Notes under the pieces: model-generated
Seen by the model: the letters and a program-made list of their open reading frames with translations, nothing else
Databases searched by the model: none
What the model was told of the DNA's origin: nothing
In this document: in pieces, positions 11,288-23,574 of the stretch
How positions within the stretch are numbered: position 1 is the first letter of the stretch
Layout: each line of letters starts with the position of its first letter
From: Hysterium pulicare CBS 123377
Taxonomy: Eukaryota > Ascomycota > Dothideomycetes > Hysteriales > Hysteriaceae
Length of the DNA stretch: 64,000 bases
NCBI GenBank assembly: GCA_000467715.1
Contig: AJFK01000311.1
Span: forward strand, 183,632-247,631
Direction of reading: 5' to 3'
Position numbers and translations under genes: made by a program

Positions 11288-13035
11288 CTAACCAGCGTGA
11301 TGGTCATCCATCCACTTATCAAACTCAGAACCTTGCTCCATTGGCGCTATCGTTGGGTCGGTATGCCATGGCTCCGGACGGTAGTCTTCGTGTGCCGGAT
11401 GTGTTGCGAGCATGCTGTGCACACTATCCTGGTCAAAGTCCCTGTCTATCATGCTCATGTGCCCGTTACGGAAAGCGGACGGATGTTTCATGTCCGAAGA
11501 TCCATCATCAGGGTGTCCAAGGGGTCCGTCAATTCGGTCATCAAATGCCAGTAGCATTGGGTCCACCTGATGTCCATCAACAATAGGGCTTCCGGTGTGT
11601 GAATGCAATTGCTGCATCAAATCAACGCCTTGGCCTCCCGGCAAACCCAATAGTCCGTGACCCTGGGAAAACTGCATCGAAGAGCCAGGCATGTCCATTC
11701 GCCGCATTCTCACATCTTCAATTCCGGCCATTGCGATATGCGGATGTACCGTTGTCTGGAAATACTGATTGTAGAGATCAGTATGGCCCATGGGCAGTGG
11801 CATAGGCCGCCCTTCGTTCGTCATGTCCCATGTCGATTTGTTCATACCGTGATTTGGACCGAAGTTATGATCCAAGAATCCGGCTGACATGTTGCTGTGT
11901 GAAGATGGATACCCAGCATCCCGTTCTTGCCTTCGTATTGGCTTTCTGTTGTACCTACGGTGCCCTGGCGGATCCCAGTCGGCATCTTCTAGATCACTTG
12001 GTTCTTCGTCATCCGAGTGTTCCCCTTTTCGTTTTCGGGGAGGTGCTGATGTTTTGCTTGGCGAAAACTTGTACGTTGGATGCGCATTTTGGTGATTGAT
12101 TCGCTCGATCTTCGCATACTCGTTGTATAGCTCGCGGACCTCAGGCGGTTCCAGAGGCCAGCTTTCCCCGGAAACGGAGGACACCACTTGGTGATTGTTT
12201 TGAAGGCACCATTGTTTAGTCCTTTCGGCGTATGCGGACCGGTAAAGCATGAACGAATTCATAGGTCTTGTAACGTATCCATTTCGTTTCTCCACCTCTT
12301 TTCGCCTCACTTCCGCCGATCTGTTCACCCATTCCTCCATGTTTCGGACTGGTATCGATTTAAAGTCTTTCGTCAATATGCTCAAAGGCGCAGTCAACTT
12401 CGGAGTTTTCGGTTTGTCGTTCTTGCCAGCCTTCGCTTTCTTCGGTTTGGATGAAGGTTTGGGTCGCGATTTACTGTCCTGAGGGGAGTTCGGGGTTGCG
12501 CCTGAGCGTCCGCTTCTTGTCCTTCGGCCGATGTCGCTATTGTCTGTGGCTGATCTTGGTGTTGGTGGCGAACCGGACAGCATGCTCTGACTATGCTGTT
12601 CATTGGACATGTCAGCATTCTATCCGAATTTGTGTTACAGTTCGGAAGTCAACATACCGGCAGACTACCATTGTAGTGCCCTTCTTGATTGTAGTAAGTC
12701 GGACCAGGTCCATAGCCGTCCTGAGTTTCAGTCAGTCAACTGCTCGCAACACTCAGCAATACGGCGTCCCTCACATATTGAATGCCCAGTCCGAGTTCGT
12801 TACCGTGAGGATCAGGATAGTGACCTTGGTCCATACGCTGGGTGTGGAAATGCTGCCTTGGGTGCTGAGAATCCATTATTGGCACTGGTGAATCATAGTT
12901 TGACCCATGGCTACTCAGGTACTGGGCTTCCTGATCGTAGTTGTGCTGTGCAATATGGTGAAGGCCGTATTGGAGTTCAGATGTGGCATTAGGTGGTGTA
13001 GGAGGATGCTGCTGCATCATGGTTTCGGTCTTCAT
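11288..13035 (-). CDS. HMG-box (MATA/SOX-like) transcription factor
   Basis: Three exons: 13035-12775, 12720-12658, 12595-11288, all phase 0, giving 543 aa. One HMG box lies at about residues 213-287: YVTRPMNSFMLYRSAYAERT, a variable middle with VSSVSGESW, then EVRELYNEYAKIERINHQ and HPTYKFSP. RPMNSFMLYR is the hallmark of sequence-specific boxes of the MATA/SOX type, not of abundant HMGB proteins. It is not at a recognisable mating-type locus (no SLA2, APN2 or alpha-box neighbour), so it is more likely one of the non-MAT HMG regulators of filamentous fungi, several of which act in sexual development. Upstream of the box are basic Lys/Pro/Ser stretches; downstream a basic patch (about 320-335) and a His/Met/Asp-rich tail. 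The DNA target is not predictable from sequence. Confidence 0.9.
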
Positions 13036-16000
13036 AACGGCAAAACGCGGCCCAGATTCTGTCTCGAATGGTATTCAGAACGGAAACCGAATAATTTCGC
13101 TGATGATGTATTGTGTACGAAAAGCTCCTGCGACTGAATGCGGACACAATAAACTTGCTTGGGAAGGCAATTCCCCTTCGCGATCACCCCTTCGTATCTT
13201 ACAACACCTCGTCTCTTCAATGGCTGATCCTGCACCCCAGGTCTGCGACGCAATGCCTCAGAGTAGATTGAGTACCAACTCGAATTGACCGTGCTTCGGC
13301 TTTGAGGATACGCAGAGAGACCTTCTATCGGATTTCTGGAAGGATTCTGGAACAAGTTGGTTCTCTGTTTACCAGGTATTCATCTGAGTGTGGTGTGTCA
13401 GTGTTAGGGCGAAACCGCGCTGGTGCAGGAAGGGGTTTGCTTTCCGCCGCAATGTTGCAGACAGATATGAAAGAGCTTGGGATCGAACCTGTTGCAGATA
13501 CCCGTCCCTCACCTGCGCCTTCTTTTACTCCTAAGCAATCAACCTGATGGTCTTGGATGGACAGACCTTCTGCCGCAGACAGCTTGTGGTGTTCCTGAGT
13601 TTTGATAGTCTCAGGAGAATCCTTTGTTGTCGAGGTGGTCGGTTGGCGTATGTGAAGAGGCAATTTGACCGACAGAACTTCTTTGTCCCATGTGGTGAGC
13701 CCCTAGAGAGGTATTTGTAGCGACTGATGGGGCCTCGAGGACGACTGCTCACGTAGACATTAGAGCACCAGGTCGCTGGGAACGGACAAAGGGCTCCGGA
13801 TTCGTGATGGCTTCCAGAACTTGCCACATTTGGAAACCCGTGGCTGCTTTTGGACGAGCTGCCTTTCGAACAACGATTAATCCAGTGGAATCACATGAAT
13901 CTGTGATGATAGAAGGCAGGACGCTGCCATGTCCATAACATTAGACATTGGTACAGCTCATACGGTCGAAAACGGCTACACCATTCCCTCTATCGCTGAA
14001 GCAATGACCTGCCAGCGCCACGATCTCATCGTTATTCCGGCCATGCCTGAAGTAGGCTTGACGCCGCCTGCTTTACCGCCATCCACCCACCTACTACGGA
14101 GTCCACCACCATGTGGGGACGCCGATCATCACTGAGATACCCAATGACCTGCATAAGTCATGTGGCCTTAGCGTCCCTATCTCAGCAATTCGCAGGGCCT
14201 CTAGGACCAAGCGGCCGTTGGGTACGGCCCTGGGAGCTCGTTGTTGCACGGAATTTCGAGGCCCGCATTCCTCACGCCAATACCATTCGCGGGCAACCAC
14301 ACCACTGACAGCGCGGCAGGGCAAAGAGCCACGGCACGCTCACGGTTTCACGCTTTGAAACAGTTTTCAGCGAGGTCGAAAGCAGCCTGTTTTGCTTACC
14401 ATGGGTTTGCTGGCGAGAAAAGTGAACTACATGGCCAATGCGCATCTGGCAGCGGATAGCTGCATGCCGAGCAAGTCAGCACCCCAAGCTAAGGGCGGTG
14501 ACGAACGACATCTGCACTAGATCAATCATTATTGAACTGCCATTCCACTGGAACGTGCTAAGATCTTTAGGAAATATCTCGAAGCTGGCTATCGCTTGAG
14601 GATCTGCAGGTACAGCACACGCAGAAGAAGGTGTCACGAGCGTTTCTCCTCCAACTTTAGTGCCTAGGCAGATGCTGTTGTCTCTGATGCTGGGCTGGCG
14701 ATTGTGAGCTGCAGACGGCGGACAGTTCCAGGAGCCTGGCTCCATCACATCCCATAATTTTTGACTCCACAGCTTACAGCATTATGGCCTGATCACTAAC
14801 AACATCCTCTTTTCCCTCTGCTTTTTCGGCTTCCGTCAAAGCGCGGCCCGTGATATTTCGGCGTGCAGCAGCGCATCTCCAACGGCGAGCTAACAAGGAG
14901 CCCCCCAGAGGTACAGTCCGCGGACGTCGTTCTGCCCGCAAGAAAAGCTTGTCGTGTCGCAACCAGCCGCCCAGCACTTCTCAAAAATCGGTTGCTTCCG
15001 GCCGACCAAGAGGCCCCGAACTTTGGTGTGTGGTGCGTGTGTGGGTCCCTGACAACTCTGGAATGCGCACTAAACACAGCCAATCCAGGACAAGCGTTTG
15101 GAGAGATGGTGTAACCGCAACTTGTTCTGCAGCGACCGCTGATTGGTATCGTCAAGCGATTTGGACGGCATGGCGGTGCTTTCGCTTGCGTCTATGCTGT
15201 GTTGCCGTCTGTTTGGACGTGTGAATCAGGGGGTGTTTGGGGGTTGCAGCTGTTGGGATATGGGTTGATTGGACGGAGACATGCTCTCTCGTAGGGTTGG
15301 GGCCGTTAGAGAGCAGATGCTGGAGTTGCATGTACATGTATGTTAATCTGGAAGGTTTTGTGGGGTTGCTGTTACTGTCACTCTGCCTCTGGTGCCGCTT
15401 ACTTTCCCTCATCACCGTAGCATGCTACACGCACAGCATATAGAAGGCAGTATTCAATACCAGGTGCTTTATTCGACTACCACAAATATCATTTCCTGAA
15501 TCCGTCCGCCTTTCGCCAGTCCGACCCAATAGCGGCACTTGGATTCTTTCCCCCGCGGAGTCTTTCAATTCTCCATGGCTTCTTTTGCCCTAACTCTGGC
15601 TTAGCTCTTGCTTCCCCGCTTGTTGGCTTGCGAACTATGGTTAGCATTCACGATGGTGTCACGGCCCTTCCGCCCCTAAACCACTCAACCCCTAGGCTTC
15701 TGACCTTCCGCCCCTTCCTGCTTACCTCTTTGCACGTTCCACGGAGATATCGCGCAGCATTTCACCGTCGTTGGCCTATACGATTCTCTGGATACACACT
15801 CATGTGGTCTGCATGAAGGGGAGGAATTACGGTACACTACGACTGGCAAGGACGCTACGTGCGCCACAGTTGAGATGATATTATGGCCAGCTAGAAAGCA
15901 TAAAGAAGAACCCAACAGAACGGCACACTATATTAGGCGCTTATGAAGATTCTTTTCAAATCCATCCCTAAGGCTGATCTGGAGAGGGGAAAGGGAATAC

Positions 16001-17261
16001 GCTACGAGCGGCACAGCGGAGAATAACCAGAGAGGAAACGCTAGGGACCCGGGACGACGGTGCGCTATATAGGGCAGAGTTGAGCATTTGCTTTGAAAGT
16101 ACAAGTGGAGAAGAGTACGCGTAGTTGATAGGTTGGACTGATCGCTCGGGGTGGCCGACTCAGAATATGAGCTTGGAGGAGGAGATTCTGGTACTCGGAA
16201 CTTTGATAGTTGGAGCAGCTTGCTAATCATTTCGGGTGTGATTCGAGAGGACTGGTATAATCTTAGGTTAGGGCTTGATGCCGATGGACGAATACAGATC
16301 ACTGCAGATTAAGGAGGTGAAAAGGCTCCGCGGACCATAGCCATTAGCATAGAGTTTACTGTGGAGTTTGATAGATTTGGGGTAGGGGTCTCAAGCAGCT
16401 TTCGGTGAGAGAAAGGAGCATGCAGCTACGTTCAGCAGTGTGATAGAAAGTCGAAAGTGGGTACAATGAACCGCTTTGAGATACAGAAGGAAGTTATCGA
16501 ACCTCTGGGGTATACTGGCGATGACGGCTCCCAAAGTGACTGAAAAAACCTTCGTGGGCTCCCAAAATAGCTGCTAACCTTTAATCGAGTAATTCCGATT
16601 ATTGTAGGAACCTTCAGTATACGAGCTCCGCCACGAATTTGTGGGCTTCCTGGCGTATATACTCACAGCGCAGAAGCGTCAACTGCGTTTGACGCTAAAA
16701 CTGTCCAGCTCTCCAAGCCAAGGTCACCACTCCTTGAGAGACCCAAACGATTCTCACGCCCTCGACAAATTTTCTCATCCTCAAAATCACCAGAACATCA
16801 TACTCGTCGCCCCAAATGAGAACCCCAACCTTGTTTTGTTACAGCCCTGTAACATCCTAAACTAACGGCGAAGCATGCACTTCTTTGCCTGTATCATAGC
16901 AAATCCTCGATCACGGAAAGACCAGCGTGGGATCACTGAAGATCAATAACACCAGAGAGTGAAGTTGATATGCAACTTTGGCGCATATCGAATATAGAAA
17001 TGATAAATTGAAACAAGTATGCAGCTCTCTCGCTTTGTCACCGTCGTAGTAATGATGCTACGCAAATCAGCCTCGAAGTCCAGCAGTGTCGTTCATCTCC
17101 ATCACTTCGGAAAATCTGACACGTGAAAACGCGCCATGCCCATGCCACATCGTCTAGACTCGATTCAGGCTAGTGCGGGAGGTGAAGCCCAACCCACCAA
17201 ACGACTCAAAGATCATCACGAAGAACGCGAGCATTGAGCCGTGATAAACGAAGCTTCAACC
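13036..17261. other. Gene-empty interval, 4.2 kb
   Basis: It separates the HMG-box gene (reading away to the left) from the F-box gene (reading right), so it holds both promoters. Base composition looks like the flanks. I read both strands for spliced domains, transposase or reverse-transcriptase motifs and tRNA-like folds and found none I can support. A long 5' leader for the HMG gene or non-coding transcripts are possible. Confidence 0.5.
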
Positions 17262-18188
17262 ATGGCACATCCCTCAATTGAATCCCTCCCAATCGAAATC
17301 CTCCACCAAATCCTCTCTCATTTCGACCGCTGTCCTCCCCCGCCCCTAATTGTAGACGAAAACGGAGACGATTGCGTCTTAGCAGTCGACCACCCCTTCT
17401 ACAACATCGCAGCAGTCTCCAGACAATTACGCAACGCCGTCGAATCCTACTGTCGCCATCTCCTCCTCTCGAAGAAGTCCATCACCAAGTTTAAAGAACC
17501 CACCAGTGCACCGGCAAAGACGAAACTCGTCTATCGGCAGAAGTGGTATAAATGGGCAACCACGCGCTGCTGGTTCTGCGGCAAAGCCTCATCGCGGACA
17601 GCGATCATGGATAACGAGCTCTTGTGTTGTCGTGCTTGCGATAAGACGCAATGGCCTGGCAAGATCGTGAGTTCCCGCTCGTCCCTACCCACGGCATCTC
17701 TAGTCGAAGACGTATTTCCAAACAATTGCTAATAAAATCCCCTCAAGACCATGACCGAAGCCATCAAGAAATACAACCTCTCGAAACTCGACATCATCCT
17801 CCCAAACCCTATTTTCCCCTCCCCGAAACTCCTCCCTCCGCTGCGATTCGGCCGGTATGATTGCATGGGCGTCCTGACGACCATGTTCGTAGAATCAGAG
17901 GTCAAGGAAAGAATGAAGTTCGTGTATAGGGAGTCTAGTAGCCCCAGCATGAAGCATTTCGAGTATGCGCGACGGATGAGGATCATGAGAGAGGCGAGAA
18001 TCGACTGTGTCAATGGGCGGTGGTGGCATGTTGACGAGGGGGGAGTACGGAGGTATTGTCGCGCTGAACGCTGTGTGGAATGCCGGGAAAGCGAGATTAT
18101 TGCTAGGTTTCGGGATGCTGAGAAGGCGAAATTGGAGGCGAGGATTAAGGGAGGATCGTCTGTAGCTTTGCAAAGCAAGCAAGGATGA
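17262..18188 (+). CDS. F-box protein with cysteine motif
   Basis: Two exons, 17262-17666 and 17748-18188, giving 281 aa; the intron has GTGAGT and CAAG ends. The start is the ATG at 17262 in a good context (CAACCATGG). Residues about 4-60 form an F-box (SIESLPIEILHQILSHF, later FYNIAAVSRQLRNAVE), which typically docks on Skp1 in an SCF ubiquitin ligase. Residues about 102-125 hold a C-x2-C ... C-C-x2-C pattern (CWFCGK, CCRACDK) that may bind zinc, and a second Cys pair occurs near the C-terminus (CVEC). Many fungal F-box proteins have this layout; no substrate can be named. The coding strand is C-rich up to about 17870 and G/purine-rich after that. Confidence 0.8.
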
Positions 18189-18623
18189 ATGAGCTTTGCA
18201 GATGGTGTAGAATGTCTAGAGATTGGGTATTGAGACTGTTGGACCGCCATGGAGGTTGGTAATTTAGTTGGTGTGCGTATTCATAAGGATGTTGGTGCAT
18301 TTTACATCCCATCGACTGCGTTGTTTCTTGAGTTGGGCTTTTGCCAAATACCAGGCATAGTGAGTCTTGATCTACAGCAGGGGACAATTTGAATGCACAA
18401 CTTAGTCTAAATGACGTATGAGAACTGGGTGGTCGTCAGGATTGTAAGGATGACCAAACCCTATTCGAAGTTAAAAGTGTTTGAATGTTCACATTTGAGT
18501 TAGGAACAGAAAGTTTACTTAAGATAACTTAAATTACTACTTATAAGAGTGATATAATACATAATCATAATGAGACCAAAAGATTAGTCACCATGCCAAA
18601 AGGGTACGCTTTGCGTGAAGCAT
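18189..18623. other. Convergent intergenic with AT-rich patch
   Basis: 3' flanks of the F-box gene and of the His-rich protein gene. Bases about 18470-18560 are strongly AT-rich. No gene seen. Confidence 0.6.
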
Positions 18624-19613
18624 CTACTTCATGAACCCAGCTTTTCCATCACCATTAGAATCGACTCGGGGATCCAACTTCTGCATCATCGATGGCTTGC
18701 CAGTGCTCTGGTTATTTCCTGTTCCAGTCCTGTCGTCCTCGTATCTTCCCGAGTTTGTGCCGATTTGCCCATCAGTACCACGATGTCCCGAGCCAGTTAG
18801 CCCACCAGACCTCTCATTCTCATACTCCCTCTCCAAGCCTCCTTCTCTGTTATGATGGCCGTGCCCAGTTCCGGGCATGTGCCCAGCTCCCTCATGGGCC
18901 GATCTGTCATGAGCTGATTCACGCTCGGTATGTCCAGCCAAGGCGCCGCCAATGTTTCTTGGCTCACCCTGGAATCCGTCATTACGCTCTTCGCGACCGC
19001 CTAGCACGCCGCCTGACTGCTTGAAGTCATGCATGCTGACGGGAGGGAGTTCAGTGGTGCTGTGATGTTGAGCCGCGTTGTGGTGAACCTCGTGAATCGG
19101 AACAGTGGTGTGGACGACTGATGGTTGGATAGTTTCTGAATAATATTAGCATCCGTAGGCAACAGGGGGCAGATTGTATGACGTACCCTTGTGAATGATG
19201 GGTTGGATTGTCTCGTGGACATGATGGTGGACATGTTCTCCAGCAACGGTTGGAGCCGCAGATTGGGTGTGCTGAGATGGGGCAGCAACACGCTCATCCT
19301 TGAACTTGGCAGCCTCCATTTCGAGCTTTTGCCTTACGCTATCATGATCCCGGTGATCATGGCTCCTGTGCTCTACCTTCCCAAGGTTATGGTGGTGTTG
19401 CTCTGGTAGAACTTCCTTGTCGAATACGGGCTGAACTGAGTGGTGGTAATGGTCTTGGTGTACCTCTTTATCGACGGCGGTGGTGATGTTCTCGTGTTTT
19501 TGTTTTTGAACCGTCTCATGGGTCACTGCTGGAGCAACTTTCTCATGGACAGTGGTGTCATGCTTTCCAGACTTTGACATGAAGTCATGAACGGCAGCTT
19601 TAGCTTTCTCCAT
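18624..19613 (-). CDS. Hydrophilic His-rich protein with IQP(V/I) repeats
   Basis: Two exons, 19613-19187 and 19135-18624, giving 312 aa with no membrane segment or signal peptide. Residues 30-78 contain THETVQKQKHENI and a His-rich run followed by VQPVFDKEVLPEQHHH; residues 125-165 contain HVHHHVHETIQPII and a second IQP motif, then VPIHEVHHN. The tail (about 185-312) is Gly/His/Arg/Glu-rich with many TG and GH steps, ending in LDPRVDSNGDGKAGFMK. Fungal proteins of this look are often labelled allergen or stress-induced; I do not know a proven function. The composition resembles hydrophilin-like stress proteins, which is inference. A TATA-like element sits about 50 nt upstream. The gene diverges from 20913-22443, which carries a related motif. 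Confidence 0.8.
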
Positions 19614-20912
19614 TGTGATGGGTTGTTGGTTGTTGGTTATTGATTGTGAGTAGAAGGAATATATAAATGTGAATACACAGATGTAAATGTGGATATGATG
19701 GGAATTGAGAAGTATCGATTATGACAGAGAAAATAGGAACACTAAATACTCCAGTATTGCTTGCAAAGCAATGTAGAACGACGTAATAACCCCCCCATAA
19801 CTACCATCATTCACCCACTGCATCATTGTACATAACGCCGCATTAGTATACCCGGACCTGTGGCTTTCACAGTCTCGGCCACGGCTGGTGGGTATGCTCA
19901 GTTACGCACGTCCACCCCACTGATGCTTCAATTGGTCAAGCCGGACACACCGAGCTGCGTAGTTCCCATCAACTTATCCAATGTGGAGCAATGATACGTC
20001 AGGGATCCGACGAACATCGATCTCAGCAGGCTTTTTGGGGGCATAGTGGTACCACGGTGGGAGGTTAGCGGTGTGGCGCTCCACACTTCTCCGGATCTGG
20101 TGTGACATGTGGAGGGTGGGTGGACGGTGGAAAAAGCATCCGTTCGAGAACAAAGCAGCTGTGGCGCTAGCATATGTGGCTGGGCGATTGAGGCAGACGA
20201 AGGGGAGGAGCAGTGCAGGCAAGCTCAGATCGACTCCAGGATCACCGTGAAAATCCTCCAAAGCGGCAATGCACCACCCTGCTCTGGCAAGGCTTCCCAC
20301 CTCGTCTCCTCGCTTTGGCCTGTCCTTCCACGCCAGCGGACAAAGAATGCGCGAACCACAAACCCTTCCTGTTTGCCGCTACCACGAGGCGCTCCCTCTC
20401 CACCCCTGTGCGGTCTAGACGTCTGCATCGAGGTTTGCCTTCGGTCACCTGCAAAGGAACCTCGACTTCCCGCCGGGCTGACATGGAACGTCATCGAACC
20501 TCGACCTCCCTTTTTGCGCCATGGCTCGTCCATGACCGCACTGCGCATGGCCTGTTGCTAATTCGCGATGCATCTGTCAAGCGTTCGCCATGGTGGAGTT
20601 GGAACGCGTTGCTTTCTGCCGCCGGTTTGACGTCACACACATATGACGACCGGCATGAGATGGAAGTGCTGGGAAGTGCGGGTGGATCTGGGTTAATGGG
20701 AATGAGGAGCGCAGCCGATGCCACTTTCGACCTGGTTGGCATGATCTGGGAGGCAATGACGACCTCCATTGCACTCATGGTAGGCGCGAGTTCACGCCAT
20801 TCGCAATTGCACATCAGTATCCTACTACACTTCACTCCTGCAATTATTTGTCCCCATATCCTGCCAATCTTCCTGTTTGTGTACCCAATCTAAACCATTC
20901 CGTATCTTTTCC
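19614..20912. other. Divergent promoter region, 1.3 kb
   Basis: Shared upstream region of two genes that encode related IQPV/EVLP modules. Open frames within 20109-20893 on both strands are long but lack domains and overlap each other, so I treat them as chance frames in G+C-rich DNA. Confidence 0.55.
19660..19668 (-). promoter_or_regulatory. TATA-like element of the His-rich protein gene
   Basis: Read on the minus strand this is ATTTATATA, 47-55 nt before the ATG at 19613. The spacing suits a core promoter with a short leader; TATA-type promoters are common on stress-inducible genes. Not otherwise tested. Confidence 0.35.
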
Positions 20913-22443
20913 ATGGAGCGGAAGATCAAAGACCTTTTTCATAGGACCAGTCCTGACCGTGACCGCCCCCCCTCGTCTTCCTCCCGAAATGCATCTACCA
21001 CGACATCGGTTCCTTATCGTAATGCCAGTGCTGGACAATCGCCAGTTCAAGGCGGCAAGCCATTTCAACCGCATAGCCGTCGTGATGGAGCCCTCAATGG
21101 GCCACCATCACCCGTGAATACCAACCACTCTCGTTCAGCAAATCCCTCGCAGTCAATATATCACAGCTCTCACAGCACCAATTCACAGCCTCACGGGGGC
21201 TCTCCCACGTCTAACTCTCAACAAGAAAGCCGTGGGTCCTACGAAGTTTCTACAACGGAGGAGCTGAGCGGGCACGTCGGAGATGTCTCCCGCAGTCTCA
21301 ACCGTATGACATTGGGCGAGGATTCGAGCAATGCGACAGAGCCTGTCAAAGGGAGATACAATGAGAATATCGCAGATCGGAATAACCAACGATATAGCAA
21401 CAGTTCGTCTATCAACCATAACGCCGAGGACCCAGGTCAACGACACTACGCTGAGGAAAGCGGCAACAACGAAAGAAGACAAAAAAACTACTCGTATCCT
21501 AACAAGCTACATAGGCATTCAGACAAGCTAGAATCGGAAATCGCAGATGCGCAACCAGATAGGGACCACCACAATGACGAAAGGCAATATGCAAAGGAGG
21601 GCTTGGCGGAACCACCATCTCTAGATGGTATTGTGGATCTTAGCAATACTGTCGAGACCCATGTTTCAGAAGTTTGGGCTCCAGGTACCACTCGAAACCT
21701 CCGCTATTCCTGTGGCGTTGTTAAACTGACTTTACTTCCCCGCAGCTGTTACTCATGAACTCGTTATCCCTAAAGTTCACCATATACGCGAAGAACGTAT
21801 CTTCCGCGAAATCCACGAGCACGATGTATATCACCGCATCCAGCCAGTCCTTGATGTCGAAGTTCTCCCCACCCGACATTTCATCCCTGGACCCAACGGT
21901 ACATTGACCGAAGTCTCCGTGGACCAGCTACCTAGTTATTGTACGCATGATCACCAGCAGAAGCTCATGGGAGATATAAAGTCAAAGCTTCTACCCGATT
22001 CTCAAGCGTCTCAGACGTCTTTCAAACCCACCACCTCACCTACTGGAGACAACAAGCAAAAACACGTCACACCTGAAGGCTATGAGCGTTCGGAGTCCAG
22101 ATTCGTCCATCCACGCACCCTAGAAGATATGAGCAACTATACAGGGCCCGTCTTACCAGTAGTATTTGACGACGCCCACGGCCAGGCCCATGAATTGCCT
22201 ATCCAAGATATGGAAGAATGGCAAGCAACAAATGAAAGGACAGCTGGGGTGTCCGATCCCCGTCGTGCAAGCTCACAGCAGCTCACTGAAAACCTGAAAG
22301 ACAATGCTGGACCGATCCCCGACCAATTTGTGCCTCCACGGAATGCGTCGATCCAGAGGAAGCCTGTAGGGACCTCAAGTCCCACTTCACCTGTGTCGCC
22401 TGAACGGAACTCAGGTCCAACTTCTTCCTCGCACTTTCTATAA
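20913..22443 (+). CDS. Disordered protein with HxxIQPV.D.EVLP module
   Basis: Two exons, 20913-21684 and 21746-22443 (donor CAG|GTACCA, acceptor CCGCAG), giving 489 aa. The first 255 residues are Ser/Asn/Arg/His-rich with no fold visible. Right after the intron comes the only ordered-looking block (about 258-315): THELVIPKVHHIREERIF, a His-rich stretch and RIQPVLDVEVLPTRHF, close in order and wording to VQPVFDKEVLPEQHHH in the divergently transcribed neighbour at 18624-19613. The C-terminal part is again low complexity, with one block around PVVFDDAHGQAHELPIQDME (about 412-431). I do not recognise a named family. Conservation around the splice junction supports the gene model. Confidence 0.7.
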
Positions 22444-23574
22444 GTGACAAGGATATTGTAAAGCATGGCGTACAAGGTCATTTTGAGCGTTTTGGATGTT
22501 AATACATGATCCGCATAATACAACGTCCTCGTTTTTATAGCCGTATGATAAACTCTATTAATTTCGAATCATCACATTGGCACTGTTCGGGGAACGAAAC
22601 GTTGCCATGTTTTCGCAACTCGTGATCACCTCTTATCACTTGAGTACTTGCTAATGTCAAGTTAAAAGATCTGTCGTGCTTCTACATGCAAAAGTATGGC
22701 GGTCATCATGACGTTGCTGTAAACCCCCCGCAGGCCATTGGAACATAGTTAGTCTTTGGAGCTAGCGGGACAATTTCAGTTAACCCGAGCACGGTCTCTC
22801 CACTAATTAGGGCAGTAAGGTTACGTAAGACATCCTGTTAAGGTCATTGAAGTCGTATGCGCCGCACGTGTTTGAACTTAACCGACATGCGGGGAAAGGT
22901 GGCACATCTGGCACTAACTACATTGTAAACCGAGAAATGAAGCTTGGAAGTTGGATCGGTCTCATGGCTAAAGAGAGACAGGGAAACAGCTTGCGTCGGC
23001 GTATTCGATGTTTGTACGAAGGGGGTGCTGTGTGGAGATTCCTGTACGTACGCCTGTAGTGCTATTAGCTCTATAGCTAACTACGTACGTGTCAGATGCT
23101 GCGATACAGAAACAGGTTTTGCGCTTGTTGAGTCGTGTCAGAGTCTGCTAATTCCAATTCATGTTAGGAAATCATTGCATCGCTTCGCTCTCCGTTAATT
23201 TAGCGAAAAGTGGGTCTCAATTGCCGACAATTTGCTTAGTTGCCGACGAGAGTCGAGCTAGACAGAGGTAAATGTATATAGGACTGAGCGAGTGAGTTCA
23301 TTAATGAGAAAAGGTAGGTGAAACTCTTCCCGTTTCTGATGTTGAGAATATTCTATTAGATTCGGAGCTCAAGGTTTCATACACCCACACTGTCCAATGT
23401 ATTCTGGATCGTTGTATTAACGTTTCCAGGGCTTCCATGTGGGTATGATTCAGATATTGATGCCTCGCTAATGCCTGACCGTATATCGACATGCAACATG
23501 AGGCTACTGGTTGGGATGCTTCTCCTCGTGACATAGTAGTACAAATGCCATCAGGCTAAATGCAAGATCGAGCC
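22444..23574. other. Convergent intergenic, 1.1 kb
   Basis: 3' flanks of the disordered-protein gene and vps26. Short frames only; nothing recognised. Confidence 0.6.

Noticed and set aside
11288-13035. HMG-box gene as a mating-type (MAT1-2-1) locus
   Set aside because: No SLA2, APN2 or other MAT-flanking gene is present, and the 543-aa protein with a long tail is larger than usual MAT1-2-1.
13478-13500. GGTTCGATCCC on the minus strand, like a tRNA B-box
   Set aside because: The flanking bases do not pair as a T-stem and no A-box lies at the right distance.
20109-20893. Plus-strand frames of 150 and 226 codons in the divergent promoter
   Set aside because: They overlap each other and minus-strand frames of similar length, have no domain, and mirror local G+C-rich composition.
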